Below the pieces are notes generated by a model that did not search any database, was not told the DNA's origin, and saw only the letters and a program-made list of their open reading frames with translations. DNA of 64,000 bases, from contig JAKZAP010000007.1 of NCBI GenBank assembly GCA_023053575.1, forward strand, positions 25,569,464 through 25,633,463. Direction: 5' to 3'. Made by a program: the position numbers and the translations under genes. Below, piece by piece: positions 21,650 to 30,699 of the stretch (position 1 is the first letter of the stretch; the number at the start of each line of letters is the position of its first letter). Origin of the DNA: Branchinecta lynchi (lineage: Eukaryota > Arthropoda > Branchiopoda > Anostraca > Branchinectidae).

Positions 21650-22297
21650 TGAGTGGGACGAAAGAGACACAATATAACAGCAAGTCCTCTAGAATTGGCA
21701 ATCGTCTACCGTCTTCAGACCTCAGTGTGACGTGTGCTACAGACAGTTCGTTACTGACAACGGGGAGGTACATTGGGCTATTAATAGAATAGTGAAAAAC
21801 TGCAGCAATAGTCGTTTTTCACTCTAAAATACGGAGGTAAACGGTCGGATCCAACCGATTGGCTCGGTTCAACAAAATCAGCATACACAAAGATGCATTG
21901 AAAATCAAACAAAAACCCTGGCACAATTTCACCTTTTAAGATGACATTTGTTTGAAATGTATAGTCGTCATTCCGAAAACCTAAATTCCCTGCTAAATCA
22001 CGGAAATACTAGCATAGTTTAAAGATGGCACAGTGAATTTTGCGTAGCGTTGCTCTAGTTTACCTGCTGTGATAGCGTCTTGTGTTGCGCTTATAGCGGG
22101 TGCAATTATCCAATTATATTCACCATCTTGACGCATTGGATTAAACTGATTAGAAACAATAAAATCTATCAGTGAGTTGGTTCATGGAAACGAATGGTTG
22201 GGTTGAGTTTTGTTATAAAATCTGACGTCACGTTTACTTCATCAAAAAAAGGATTTTTATCGTTACTAATAAGAGTCACGTACGTTCCACTAGACAT
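21650..22297 (-). pseudogene. Polinton minor capsid (penton) protein
   Basis: The start MSSGTYVTLISNDKNPFFDE at 22297 followed by NVTSDFITKLNPTIRF is the conserved N-terminus of Polinton penton proteins (SSxFYVTLPSNxS...N...F.TKLP.PI.L). The C-terminal strand PMYLPVVSNELSVAHVTLRS then EDGRRLPI is found at 21776-21700. Stops lie between the two ends, and the normal stop codon seems lost. It would occupy the capsid vertices as a single jelly-roll protein. Confidence 0.68.
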
Positions 22298-23100
22298 TTT
22301 GAACTGCGTTGGCTGATATCCAGCTCTTGTTCTTATAGCCTTCAAATTCAACAAGATGTTCTCTATTTTTTCCTTTTCCCCTTAATTTCGTATAAACCAT
22401 CATCATTGATCTTGGATATCTCGTTTGCATAAAATCCTCCCTGAATGATGTCTCCTGAATCGAGCTCGCGCAACTCAAAAGTCCACGGGTTTGTATCTAG
22501 AACACGGTTCACTATAAATATTTCATTAGACCATAAATAATTACCTTTTGTAAATAGTTTAGGATCGTTTTGTATCCGAACCCTGTCATTTACCTTATAC
22601 TTGAGTGAGGGACCCCTTACGTGGCGCTGAAGGTCATCAAATCCTAATCCGTTGACAGTCACATGATGTGGTGTTTGCATGCCTAATGACCTATGAGGAT
22701 TATTGTTGTAGATTGTAATCAGTTTTTGAAGGTTATCCATGAAAACAAATTTGTGATTCAACGAACAACATCTCGAAATCAATAGCCTTAAAGTTCTAAT
22801 GAAACGTTCAACGAGTGACGCCTTTTCTTTCGATGATAATGTTTAATGAATAATGTTTAATGTGAAATTGTTGAAATACTTTTTGACAAGCGTGGTTATA
22901 GAACTCCCGACCTCGATCCGAACAGCATAATTCGAACCGAGTTTGCCTGAAAATAGTCGTTAAGGCATGTGCCCCTTCGATCGAAGTCTTTGTTTTTAAA
23001 GGCACAGCATAAACAAACCTTGAATAAACATCAGTCACCAATAGAATGAACTTCTAGGGTCGATTGTACTTTAAGTGAGCTGCGATACATTACTAGCTGC
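22290..23100 (-). pseudogene. INT: Polinton retroviral-type integrase with chromodomain-like tail
   Basis: 23041-22808 has MVTDVYSRFVYAVPLKTK (first catalytic D) and ELCCSDRGREFYN (second D). After a shift near 22.83 kb, KASLVERFIRTLR supplies the catalytic E, followed by YNNNPHRSLGMQTPHHVTVN and DRVRIQNDPKLFTKGNYLWS, the C-terminal SH3-like region. After another shift near 22.4 kb, GKGKNREHLVEFEGYKNKSW is a chromodomain-like module. It catalyses DNA integration. It belongs to the family called F54H12.3-like. Three frameshifts. Confidence 0.85.
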
Positions 23101-23151
23101 CGCAAGAGTTCGAACGGCTCCCAGGTTCCCCGACTTGACTGTAAATTCGTT

Positions 23152-23892
23152 TTACGTGAGCCATTTGCTTCGAAGTCGAAAACTAACGGGCGTTCGTGGA
23201 GATACTTTTGGTGTGTCGAAGGAGGCAAATAGATTTTCAGTGGTATTTACCGGGGTCGAAGTGCTTGGCGAGGACCTCAGCGGAGAACCTTTAATGCGTT
23301 CAATTTCACCGATTGCCCGAGTGGTATTTAGGGGGGCCGTGGTTGACGGAGAACCTTTAATGCGTTCAATTTCACCGATTGCCCGCTTGGAACGCACGAG
23401 TCTAATCGGGAACTTATTCTCGATGAGAAAACGCAGAAAAAATGTAAATGGCTTAAAAAAACGTTTTCGATCGCTAATCAAATCGATTAGTACATCAGAT
23501 ACAACATAATTATGTCCAGGAAGCGTGATTGTGTTTCCACTAAGTGTCAACTGTGGTAAAGAGGTAAACACCTGCAAGATACGTTCACCTTTGCTTCGAA
23601 AACTAGCCGGCAATAGCGAAAGAATATTGATGACTGGTGGTGCAACAACAATGACTGATGGATGAGACGAAGGAGCAGGAGGATTGGTAGCAACGCTTTG
23701 CACAGGAATGGGTCTAACGAGCTGTGGGGTAATCTTTAATAGTCGTTGTTGTGCAGACTGGATGATACGTAATTTCACATCGTCACCAAGTTCATCGTTT
23801 TCCAATATCTAACTTAAATCGTTTTCTAGTCTCTGTGGTGGATCTAGAGCTTGCTCATTTTGAGGCAGCAGTCGGTAGGCTCTCACACTCAT
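23152..23892 (-). pseudogene. Polinton PY-like protein of unknown function
   Basis: It begins MSVRAYRLLPQNEQALDPPQ (23892), with an in-frame stop about 27 codons in, then ENDELGDDVKLRIIQSAQQR and a Pro-rich linker. The conserved core is LSLLPASFRSKGERILQVF, LSGNTITLPGHNYVVSDVLI and DLISDRKRFFKPFTFFLRFL, the layout of the Polinton protein usually lying next to the ATPase (LPxxxxxKAxxLLxxL...G.xIxGxNxxDLVNDxxRxRK). A short in-frame tandem duplication near the C-terminus repeats RAIGEIERIKGSP (23.28-23.39 kb). Function unknown, possibly a minor virion component. Confidence 0.65.
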
Positions 23893-23895
23893 TCC

Positions 23896-24218
23896 TCACT
23901 TGGAGAAGGCACTAATTAGACCTGTTATGAGTGGGGCTAATATCGCAAACAAGGAATCGCCACTTTGAATCAGTCGTCTCCGCTTTTGTTTTGTATATAT
24001 TTTTTTTATCACTGAGTGTACGAATAATCTGTTTATGTTTGCAAAGACACGTTTTAATTTTTATCTAGAATATCGATATTATTTTTCGTTATATTCAAAA
24101 ACAAAGAATTCAGAAACGCGTTTGGAGCTGTAGTTAATACTCCCTTTATGAGTTTTTTGTCAGAATGTGCTAAAAGTTGATACAGAAGTTCGTTTCGTTT
24201 TAGCGCCTTGAACGTCAT
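23896..24218 (-). pseudogene. Polinton small late protein (basic, ~107 codons)
   Basis: It starts MTFKALKRNELLYQLLAHSD at 24218, continues KKLIKGVLTTAPNAFLNSLF and LNITKNN, then stops and shifts. It recovers as KQKRRRLIQSGDSLFAILAP and LITGLISAFSK ending at 23896. This LLxxLxxxxxxxRxxxL-xxAxxxxxxxLxEixxN layout with a KRRxLxQxGGxxLxxLLxPLL tail is the small conserved open frame found beside the ATPase in many Polintons; here the GG of the tail is GD. Function unknown. It ends 4 bp before the PY-like start, as in compact virus-like gene arrays. Confidence 0.6.
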
Positions 24219-24229
24219 GATACAACTGA

Positions 24230-24866
24230 CTAATTTTTAAACGCGGGGTTTAAATATACGGTGTAACACGATTGAAAGATGTCGGAAAGGAGCATTTGAT
24301 TTTTATGTTTGGCAGAAAGATGAATCACCAAATATCCAAAATCATGCGATGTAGCCAATTCGTAGGCTTTTTCTAGGAACTGTTTTTCGCTCGAAAAAAT
24401 TTGAGCCCCTGGTCTCGCTACACTGCTACCATCCCGATTATTTCGAAATAAAATAGTATGAGTTAAATTTAAACTCACGGTTCTCATTGCTTTAGCCTGG
24501 ATAAATAAACTATGGACCAATACCAAACAGGTAATATTCTGATGATGAGAATGAATGGAAAATAAAGCGGCCCATTCTTTAGATACTTTTCAAAATCGTC
24601 AGATTCAATGTCATCCCCTATAAAAATCGAATTGGGTTTCAGTTGACTAAACAGTTTATCTAGCCTTGAATAAACTGGGTTCTTGGGTAAAGTAACTTGA
24701 TTTTATCGTAAATTGGATGATAACTTTTATAACAGATAATCAAGTTCTGAGGAATAGGCTGAAACCTTTTATCTCGATTCTTCAGGAACTGGTACACCAA
24801 ACTAGTCTTTCCCTACTCGGACGTCCCTACGAATAATATTCGTGCATTAGCACCTATCTGATACAT
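24230..24866 (-). pseudogene. Polinton FtsK/A32-type genome-packaging ATPase
   Basis: Possible start MYQIGANARILFVGTSE at 24866. The Walker A loop reads GTSE-stop-GKTSLVYQFL: a TAG at 24815-24813 falls inside the P-loop just before GKT. NLIICYKSYHPIYDKIK (24.73-24.69 kb) follows. The C-terminal half (24526-24230) has QAKAMRTVSLNLTHTILFRN, the sensor region of this family (RTxSLNxhYxxLFKNxRD), and FLEKAYELATSHDFGYLVIH. The enzyme would pump DNA into capsids. Additional shifts separate the halves. Confidence 0.8.
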
Positions 24867-24940
24867 GATAGACAAATTGTTTGTACCCCCAGTCTCGAAT
24901 ATAAAAGCGTGGTTCACACCTTCTCTCAGTCAAAGTGAAA
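24867..24940 (+). promoter_or_regulatory. Divergent promoter between the ATPase and the four-exon gene
   Basis: TATAAAA at 24900-24906 and TCAGT initiator at 24926-24930 (A at 24928, 28 bp after the first T of the TATA box), 13 bp before the ATG at 24941. Only 74 bp separate this ATG from the putative ATPase start on the other strand. Confidence 0.6.
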
Positions 24941-25627
24941 ATGAGCGCCAACATGAGTAAGTATTGTCTTTTTATTGTATTTATTTTCTCAACCATCCAC
25001 CCCTCGTGCTCACTGTATTTACTATTTAATTATCAAGTGACTAACCCCTTACATTAAAAATTAAATTTTAGTATTTAACTCCTCAATGTATTTTACTATT
25101 ACAATCCTTGAATCTTTGCTTAGTTTCATCAAAAGAAAAACTAAAAGTATTTTATTTAAAGAATATAGTTACTCTATTTCATTCCAGACCAAGCAAGAGC
25201 AGTATTACCATCAAACAGAGCGCGGGTGTTAATTCCTCAGAGTAAGTATTTAATTATTATGTAGAATATTTTTGTTTCGTTACTTTAAATAGTCTATTTG
25301 TTTTAGATGTTCGTCCACCGACCCCAAGAGGTCGAGAATTGTTATTGGTGAATAGACGTAAGTATGGAACTAATTAAAATAAATATTACAAAATCGGTGA
25401 TGGAAAATAAATGTTCTTTATTCACTAATGGGAGACTGCATGGATGTAATTCGGACTGTGAATAATAATAATGTCTGAAAATGTATAGAAAGGGAGAGAT
25501 ATCCTAACTTTAAATCATTCAGGAGTTAGGAATTAGAAACTGCATTCACCCCACCTTTATTTCTTTTCCAGTTCAAACCCTTGAAGAGACTTCAGGAACA
25601 AGTGCTGAAGGAAAGGAAGAGGACTGA
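24941..25627 (+). CDS. Four-exon small gene inside the Polinton, 58 codons, unknown function
   Basis: Exons 24941-24956, 25188-25241, 25307-25357 and 25572-25627; introns of 231, 65 and 214 nt. All three introns are phase 1, all donors are GTAAGTAT and all acceptors are pyrimidine-rich ending CAG/TAG. The joined frame is open from ATG to TGA. It is Arg-rich in the middle (NRARVLIPQN, PPTPRGRELL) and ends in an acidic tail (GTSAEGKEED). A core promoter lies 13 bp upstream and AATAAA at 25677 and 25682 downstream. I recognise no family. The middle resembles short basic nucleic-acid-binding peptides only in composition. Polinton genes usually lack or have few introns, so it may be a captured host exon set or a lineage-specific accessory gene. 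No damage is visible, unlike all neighbours. Confidence 0.65.
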
Positions 25628-25676
25628 AACATTAAAGTGCCTCGTCGAAACAATGTAAACACTTTTTGAGTAATTT

Positions 25677-25687
25677 AATAAAATAAA
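25677..25687 (+). terminator. Overlapping AATAAA polyadenylation signals
   Basis: AATAAAATAAA, 50 bp after the stop codon of the four-exon gene. Confidence 0.6.
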
Positions 25688-25861
25688 ACCGGTAATGGGA
25701 ATTCAACGTGATGGAGCACGGTTTGGCTGAACAGAGTCATCTTCTGTGATGCGTAGCGTTGTGTCTTCAGGCATCGCATCTTCGATATTGGCTCTTGAAA
25801 AACCAACGAGTCGACCTCGAAGTTTTAGTAAAACTCAAAAGCTCCCTCGAGTCTGCCATAG

Positions 25862-26430
25862 ATGACATTAGTGTCACCTAATACATTGGCGGATTTTCTT
25901 TTAGATTCCAACATCTTTGAACGACATGGACCTGGCAGTTTTTTTGATGATATTCTCAATTATCCTGTATTGCGATCATACATGGACACCAGCAATCTCA
26001 CCGACATGCCGTCACTCAGAAATCCAGCGACCGAAAACCAGCTAGGAAAAATCAAAAGTGAAACGGGTAGTGTACCGATTCAGAGTTTTATCGGCCTCAA
26101 ACCGAAAAGTTATTGCTTAACTTATGGCGGGAAGGTCAAACCGGTGGCAAAGGGAGTGTCACGTACGGTAATTAATAACTTGCTCAATTACCGTGTATAT
26201 GAGAATTCATTGGCCGGTCAAGTCGTTCTCACCGATAATGTTCGGATTAACAAACGCATATTTGAGCTTTCGATCATCGAGACCAACAAAGTTAGCCTTA
26301 CCAATTTATCTGACAAGACCTACCAGATTGATGCCGTACAGTCCATTCATAAAAGGTCACTGGGAGAGTTGTTCTTGTGCCGAGTGTACAGAGTATTGTT
26401 TACGTCGACCGCAGCTTTCTTTTTTGTAAA
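25862..26430 (+). pseudogene. Polinton protein-primed DNA polymerase B, C-terminal tail
   Basis: The open frame begins SPNTLADFLLDSNIFERHGP (25871 onward) and includes FIGLKPKSYCLTYGGKVKPV then AKGVSRTVINN. Further on is INKRIFELSIIETNKVSLTN and LSDKTYQIDA. The order FxGLxPKxYxxxxxGKxKxxAKGVxxxV...hxxxxxxxKxxLxxxDDKRYxL is the thumb and C-terminus of Polinton PolB. The exonuclease, palm (DTDS) and OTU-like N-terminal parts are missing: the sequence just upstream belongs to the four-exon gene. Homology fades at about 26.36 kb, and the frame runs on into GC-rich repeat sequence to 26608. Confidence 0.82.
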
Positions 26431-26454
26431 GCGCACACAAATAAAAACCAATCT

Positions 26455-26608
26455 GTTAGCCGAGTGGAGAGCATCGGAAAAGCGGGCGCGGGGCGTTGTG
26501 GGGGTCGCGCGTCAACGTGCCGCCGCCGGGGTTGGACCGCTACCACCGCCCGTGCCACCGGGGCCGCACCTCCGGGAGGACCCCCCGCATGCCACTGTTA
26601 TACTCTAG
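26455..26608. other. GC-rich insert after PolB
   Basis: About 150 bp of strongly GC-rich sequence (GCGGGCGCGGGGCGTTGTGG and following) in an otherwise AT-rich region. It encodes Arg/Ala/Pro-rich nonsense in two frames. Origin unknown. Confidence 0.4.
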
Positions 26609-26611
26609 TGA

Positions 26612-26860
26612 GTCAGATGGTTACTTGAATGTCATCTCAAACATATACTAGTCCTTCGTTCAACTTGTGAGACATGAGATCGAGAGGTCCCTGGTTTCCC
26701 TAGCCTTTCTATTGAGTCAGATGACTACTTGAACGCCATCTATTCTTTATTTACCCTCTGAAAACATATACTAGTCCTTCGTCACGCGTAGGGCGTGAGA
26801 CATCAGATCAAGAGGTCCCTGGTTCGATCCCAGGTAACGGAAGCCTTTTGATTTGACCCA
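26612..26860 (+). repeat. tRNA-derived SINE-like repeat, about two copies
   Basis: AGTCAGATGRYTACTTGAAY then GYCATCT recurs at 26610 and 26714, each followed by ACATATACTAGTCCTTCGT and GAGACATSAGATCRAGAGG. The second copy contains CCTGGTTCGATCCCAGG (about 26818-26834), a perfect T-arm stem-loop with a pol III B box. No matching 5' acceptor strand is present, so it is not a functional tRNA. Confidence 0.5.
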
Positions 26861-26935
26861 TCCTTTGCTACGAAGACGCTATTCGTTGGGTGTATTAAGA
26901 ACCCTAAACTCGAAGGGGGAGGGAAGGGTGGGGTA

Positions 26936-27295
26936 CTGGAGAGCCAACACCAGGTGCTAGGTGGGAGCCAGTCCCTGGTGAACCAATCCCAGGTGCATAC
27001 GAGGGATTGCTCATTGGGTGTACTCGTTAAAGGAGGGGATAGACACGTGGGTGAGCCAATCCCAGGTGCTAGGTGTATGTGAGCCAGTCCCTGGTGCTCG
27101 GTGAACCAATCCCGGTTGCACGCGAGGGTTTGCTCACTTGAAAAAAAAGCTCATTGGGTGTACTCGTCAAAGGAGGGGATAGACACGTGTGTGAGCCAAT
27201 CCCAGGTGCTAGGTGCGTGTGAGCCAGTCCCTGGTACTCGGTGAACCAATCCCAGTTGCACGCGAGGGGTTGCTCACTTGAAAAAAAAGAAAAAA
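26936..27295 (+). repeat. ~140-bp tandem repeat with CCAATCCCAGGT sub-repeats
   Basis: TCATTGGGTGTACTCGTYAA then AGGAGGGGATAGACACGTG occurs at 27011 and 27151 (140 bp apart), with a partial unit before. Each unit contains three ~22-bp sub-repeats around GAGCCARTCCCWGGTGCT. The units end in a run of A. Confidence 0.75.
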
Positions 27296-27299
27296 AGCA

Positions 27300-28115
27300 G
27301 GGGCTACGAACTGGGTGTACCCCGACGGGGGTTCCCCGTGGTAACTTTAGTTCATTAGCATAAAATACATCAGGAATTAGGACCTTTATACACTACTAAG
27401 GGCATTCCAAGGATTGCTTGGTACGGCAGATATTTGCAAAACAACGAAGGGCACTTGGTATGTTGCTCCTTGGTATTTTACTGGTAGCTTTATTTCATAC
27501 CTTGCATAAGGGTCATGTCCGGTCACGCTTGAGAGCTTAGATTATGCCGGTCTGGCTGCATTTCTGGCATTATACGGTAATTTTTCAAAAACGCTACTAC
27601 GAAGTGAGACTTCATACAGGAACTATATGCAGAATGTTTTTTCAAGAGTTCTTTTCAGGCTTAGTTGAAGAAAACTGAGTACTAGGCTCTTCTTTAAACA
27701 AAGCTTGCACGGCTTTTACTGTCTTAAGCTTTTTTCCAAGCCTATTGACTCTAGCTAAAACTTGACAGGATTCGAATAACTGTTTTTTTACATTTACATA
27801 CACGGTCACACGCCAAGAGCATAAAGCGTATGGCATAGTGTGAATCGTTGCATGAACAGAGATGGGCGAAACCAATCAAGAAAGTCGAATCCGAATCTAG
27901 GGATAGTTACGAATCCGAATCCACCATTTCATGCTGTGGGTTCAAATCCGGAATCGAATTGACCCTGACATAAATCAAATTCTATACACAGGCTAGCCCC
28001 ATGAACGGTGTGACCGACCAAACAGCTCGTTGAAATCAATGGAAGGGAGTCTGATCTGCTTAAAAAAGACAACCGCTCTTTTTCAAGTTGAAATTCTGTT
28101 TATTAAATACCTAAA
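27300..28115. other. Unassigned spacer
   Basis: No supported gene or repeat. It may include more of the gypsy element whose RNase H starts at about 28.12 kb, but RT motifs are not visible. Confidence 0.35.
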
Positions 28116-28117
28116 TG

Positions 28118-28605
28118 CAACATAGTGAAACCGAACAGCGGGTATTCCCAGATAGAAAAAGAACTGCTCGCAGTATTTTTTGGATGCAATCATTCCCACC
28201 AGTACATATAAGGTCGAATTGTAACAGTGAAAACAGACCACAAACCTCTCGAAAGCATCTGTGTAAAACCGACATAGAAAGCGCCAACACGACTGAAGCG
28301 CATGATGTTGTCAATTAAGCCATATAGTTTGAAATTCGTGTACATACCAGGGTCTGAAATACCCGTGGCAGACGCACTGTGAAGGTTGCACAGTCCTAAC
28401 CTATACAACGAGAGCTTCAAACATAGTTGTCCGTACACTCTTTAAAACTTGCCAATAGCTGACAGAAAGACGGAAAAATCAGGAATGCAATCTCTACGGA
28501 ATTCAGCAAATTGAGCCAGACCAAGCTCAATGGATGGCCCCATTCTCGCTGACAGTGCGATTACAGCTGTGTGACGACCTACGACAACCGCACTTCCACG
28601 TTTTG
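28118..28605 (+). pseudogene. Ty3/gypsy RNase H and start of the integrase linker
   Basis: Reading across two frames: YSQIEKELLAVFFGCNHSHQ (catalytic E), IVTVKTDHKPLES (catalytic D), KAPTRLKRMMLSIKPYSLKF and VYIPGSEIPVADAL. These are the consecutive conserved boxes of gypsy RNase H (IEKELLAVVFxxxKFHxYxYG...TDHKPL...YPGxxxxVADxLSR). The enzyme degrades template RNA during reverse transcription. The pol sequence is interrupted at 28605 by the TIR transposon and resumes in the integrase after 29766. Confidence 0.8.
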
Positions 28606-29766
28606 CCACCTAAAGGTCGTAACTGACATTTTTTTCAAAAATGAGATGGAGGCAGCTTCCCTTCTGTTTTTTTTTTCCTTTTTCATATTCTTTGGCCAGA
28701 GTACAAAAATAAGAAGGTTAAAGGTCCCAACTAAGACCATTGAAAAGACGCACGTGAAAACATTGTCCCACCTAAAGGTCGTCAGTGGTAGCTTAAGAAC
28801 TTTAGGTGGATCAATTTTTAATCACATCATGTCAGTGACGTCCATAGTTATAATTGAAAAGGTGTGTTTTCAATTAATTCTGGGCTAGCAAAAAGAAATC
28901 CAAGGTAAAAGGCGAAATCCTTTGTGTTCTGTCTTGGATAGTCTAACCTGACGTGAGGAAGTTCTACTTTGTGACCGATTGTTGTGGGGGACTGTTTAGG
29001 AACCAGTTCATGGTCGCTATGTGTGTAATTGTGGTAATGACCCTAAATGTCCAGGAAGAAAACCACATTTTTCTTGAATCTGGGCAATGCACGCCTGAAT
29101 TGAACGGGCTGCCAACAACGTGCCAGTGTTTAGTATCGAGGGATGGCGGACCATCTAATTTCTAGCAAGAATTAACCCCTTTCCATACAGTGTGTTATTG
29201 CTATTGTCGATCACAAGCATTGGTCGGATTCCACCCGCTTGAAGAGGATCTGATACCAAACAAGAAAAAGGCAACTGACCTTACCACTGTTGTTTTGGAA
29301 CAAGATCAAGTATATTTGTGTTTCCAAAGACGCTCCCAATTTGGTTTATTTCAAATATGATTTCGAATCGGGCTTTACGTGGTTTGATATTGGTATGGGA
29401 AGTAGAAACGAAGCGTCTGAACTGCAGCTCAAGAAGGCTTATCCAAAGCCTCTGCCTCTTGCTGCTGCCAAGTATAAGGATTTGCAGGGTCTTTGCAAGT
29501 CATTGGCTATTTGTCGAATCCATCATGAGCTTTACAAAAATCTGCCATATGCCAAAGTTATGAGAGATGCTCTAGAACAGTCGTATGTAGAAGAAGTCGA
29601 TCAGCAGGTTGTTGACGAAGAATCACATTAAAGCGTACTAATTTTTGCACTTTACAACGTATTTTGATTAAAATTAGATATTCGGTTGAGGGTCTTAAGT
29701 GACTATAGGCATATATTACCTGTCTTCTGTAAAATTCTAAAATTGTTAGTTACGACCTTTAGGTGG
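28606..29766 (+). mobile_element. TIR DNA transposon nested in gypsy pol
   Basis: Ends CCACCTAAAGGTCGTAACTG (28606 onward) and the inverse GTTAGTTACGACCTTTAGGT then GG (29745-29766): 21 of 22 positions match. Length 1161 bp. An internal copy of the motif with its inverse (28768-28809) suggests subterminal repeats. The gypsy RNase H and integrase cores lie on either side. No clear target duplication is seen (flanks GTTTTG and AATAAC). Confidence 0.8.
28953..29631 (+). pseudogene. DUF7869-type transposase remnant
   Basis: 28953-29165 reads FYFVTDCCGGLFRNQFMVAM and LNVQEENHIFLESGQ, the (V/S)DNCxGQxKNxFxxxMxxxxV...HxFLxxGHTxxExD layout of a transposase-related family common in insects. Here the DNC is DCC and the GHT is lost after a shift. 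29290-29631 continues with KIKYICVSKDAPNLVYFKYD, KYKDLQGLCKSLAICRIHHE and LYKNLPYAK, the usual C-terminus (KKKDLLxLLxFIPxxHHxFYxNL). Lies inside matching terminal inverted repeats. Catalytic assignment is by family, not shown here. Confidence 0.68.
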
Positions 29767-29839
29767 AATAACGTCGACTTATCACACCTTGGTATGGCCA
29801 AATCAAACAGCGCGGTCCATTGATGTGTTCGACTAGCTA

Positions 29840-30164
29840 AATTGCCAGTATCTCGTCACAGTAGACTATTATAGTAAATTCTTTGAGCTAGATAAGCTTA
29901 ACTCATAGTCGTCATCAGCCATCATCGCAAAACTAAAGAGCCAGTTTGGTCGTCAATACCAAATACCCTCACATCAGATAACGCTCCATCTCTTGTGTCA
30001 TCAGAATTTGACCAGTTTACAGAATTGTGGGACATCAGTCGCAAAACGAGCAGTCGGAAATACCTGCAGGCTAATGGACTGGTTGAAAAGACAGTTCAAA
30101 CTGCCAAAAAGCTTGTGTCATAGGCACTGACAAATTGGAAACATACAATTATAAAAGCAGTTAT
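29840..30164 (+). pseudogene. Ty3/gypsy integrase core
   Basis: Across frameshifts: VDYYSKFFELDKL (first D), then SAIIAKLKSQFGR, SDNAPSLVSSEFDQFTELW (second D), and ANGLVEKTVQTAKKLV (catalytic E). This is the DDE core of a gypsy integrase. Its N-terminal side is separated by the TIR transposon and its C-terminal side by a MITE (30165-30304); LLREGQPVLVTKTR at 30307-30348 resumes the tail. Confidence 0.8.
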
Positions 30165-30304
30165 AGTGCGAACACACGACCAGGAACGGGATGTCCCGGA
30201 CCGGGTTTCCTGTCCGGATTTTCCATATGGAAGTGATGATGGTGGCGAAATTCGGTCAGGAATTCCAGACCGGGAGCGCCCGACCCTGATCGTGTGCTCG
30301 CACT
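30165..30304. mobile_element. 140-bp MITE inside the gypsy integrase
   Basis: AGTGCGAACACACGACCAG (30165-30183) and inverse CTGATCGTGTGCTCGCACT (30286-30304): 17 of 19 match. The interior is GC-rich with CCCGGACCGGG-type palindromes. A short AT-rich flank (TTAT / TTTA) may be a decayed target duplication. Confidence 0.65.
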
Positions 30305-30699
30305 TTTACTGAGGGAAGGACAACCAGTCTTAGTGACAAAAACACGTGAGAAGAGCATGTAATATTCCATATGGAAGTGATCAGCCCCGAATGAGTCACC
30401 GATTATCGTCCCTCCTTCAACAATAAAATACAACGCTCTTATCTTCTCCCCAAGACCCATCTTCGATAGTCCGTCAACCTGTCATTTCTCTGATGATCTC
30501 TGAAGTAGTTGCTTGTAAATATCGAACTTTCAGAGCCCGGTCCACCAAACAATGGGTTGATGGAACTACGCTGGTCGAACCAGAAACAACAATTTCAAAG
30601 CGCAATTTTTGAACATTGTCAACATGACCTGTTCTGTTTACTAGGGATTTGACTTTTCTACAAACATTGATGTCAGCAACATTGAATCAGACCATCGCA

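Larger units (their letters stand above)
15680..26440 (-). mobile_element. Decayed Polinton/Maverick DNA transposon
   Basis: Contains, in the conserved family order on the minus strand, packaging ATPase, small late protein, PY-like protein, retroviral-type integrase with chromodomain-like tail, minor capsid (penton), PX-like protein and double-jelly-roll major capsid, plus a DNA polymerase B C-terminus on the plus strand. Polintons replicate with a protein-primed polymerase and integrate with a retroviral-like integrase; capsid genes indicate a virus-like lineage. Terminal inverted repeats and the cysteine protease were not found, and most of PolB is missing. All large genes carry frameshifts or stops. 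The limits given are those of recognisable coding sequence. Confidence 0.9.

Noticed and set aside
23075..23509. 144-codon plus-strand frame
   Set aside because: It is the antisense of the PY-like/integrase genes, whose minus-strand reading has the conserved motifs; the repeated GEPLMRSISPIAR is the reverse of the duplicated segment.
25690..25860. Fifth exon or PolB N-terminal part between the four-exon gene and PolB
   Set aside because: No PolB catalytic motif and no splice pair joining it in phase could be found; the minus-strand frame there is short and unlike known Polinton proteins.
26818..26834. Functional tRNA gene
   Set aside because: Only the T arm and B box are intact; no pairing acceptor or D stem is found upstream.
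26936..27295. CRISPR-like array
   Set aside because: Repeat spacing is irregular, the 'spacers' are themselves repeated, and the context is eukaryotic; it is a compound tandem repeat.
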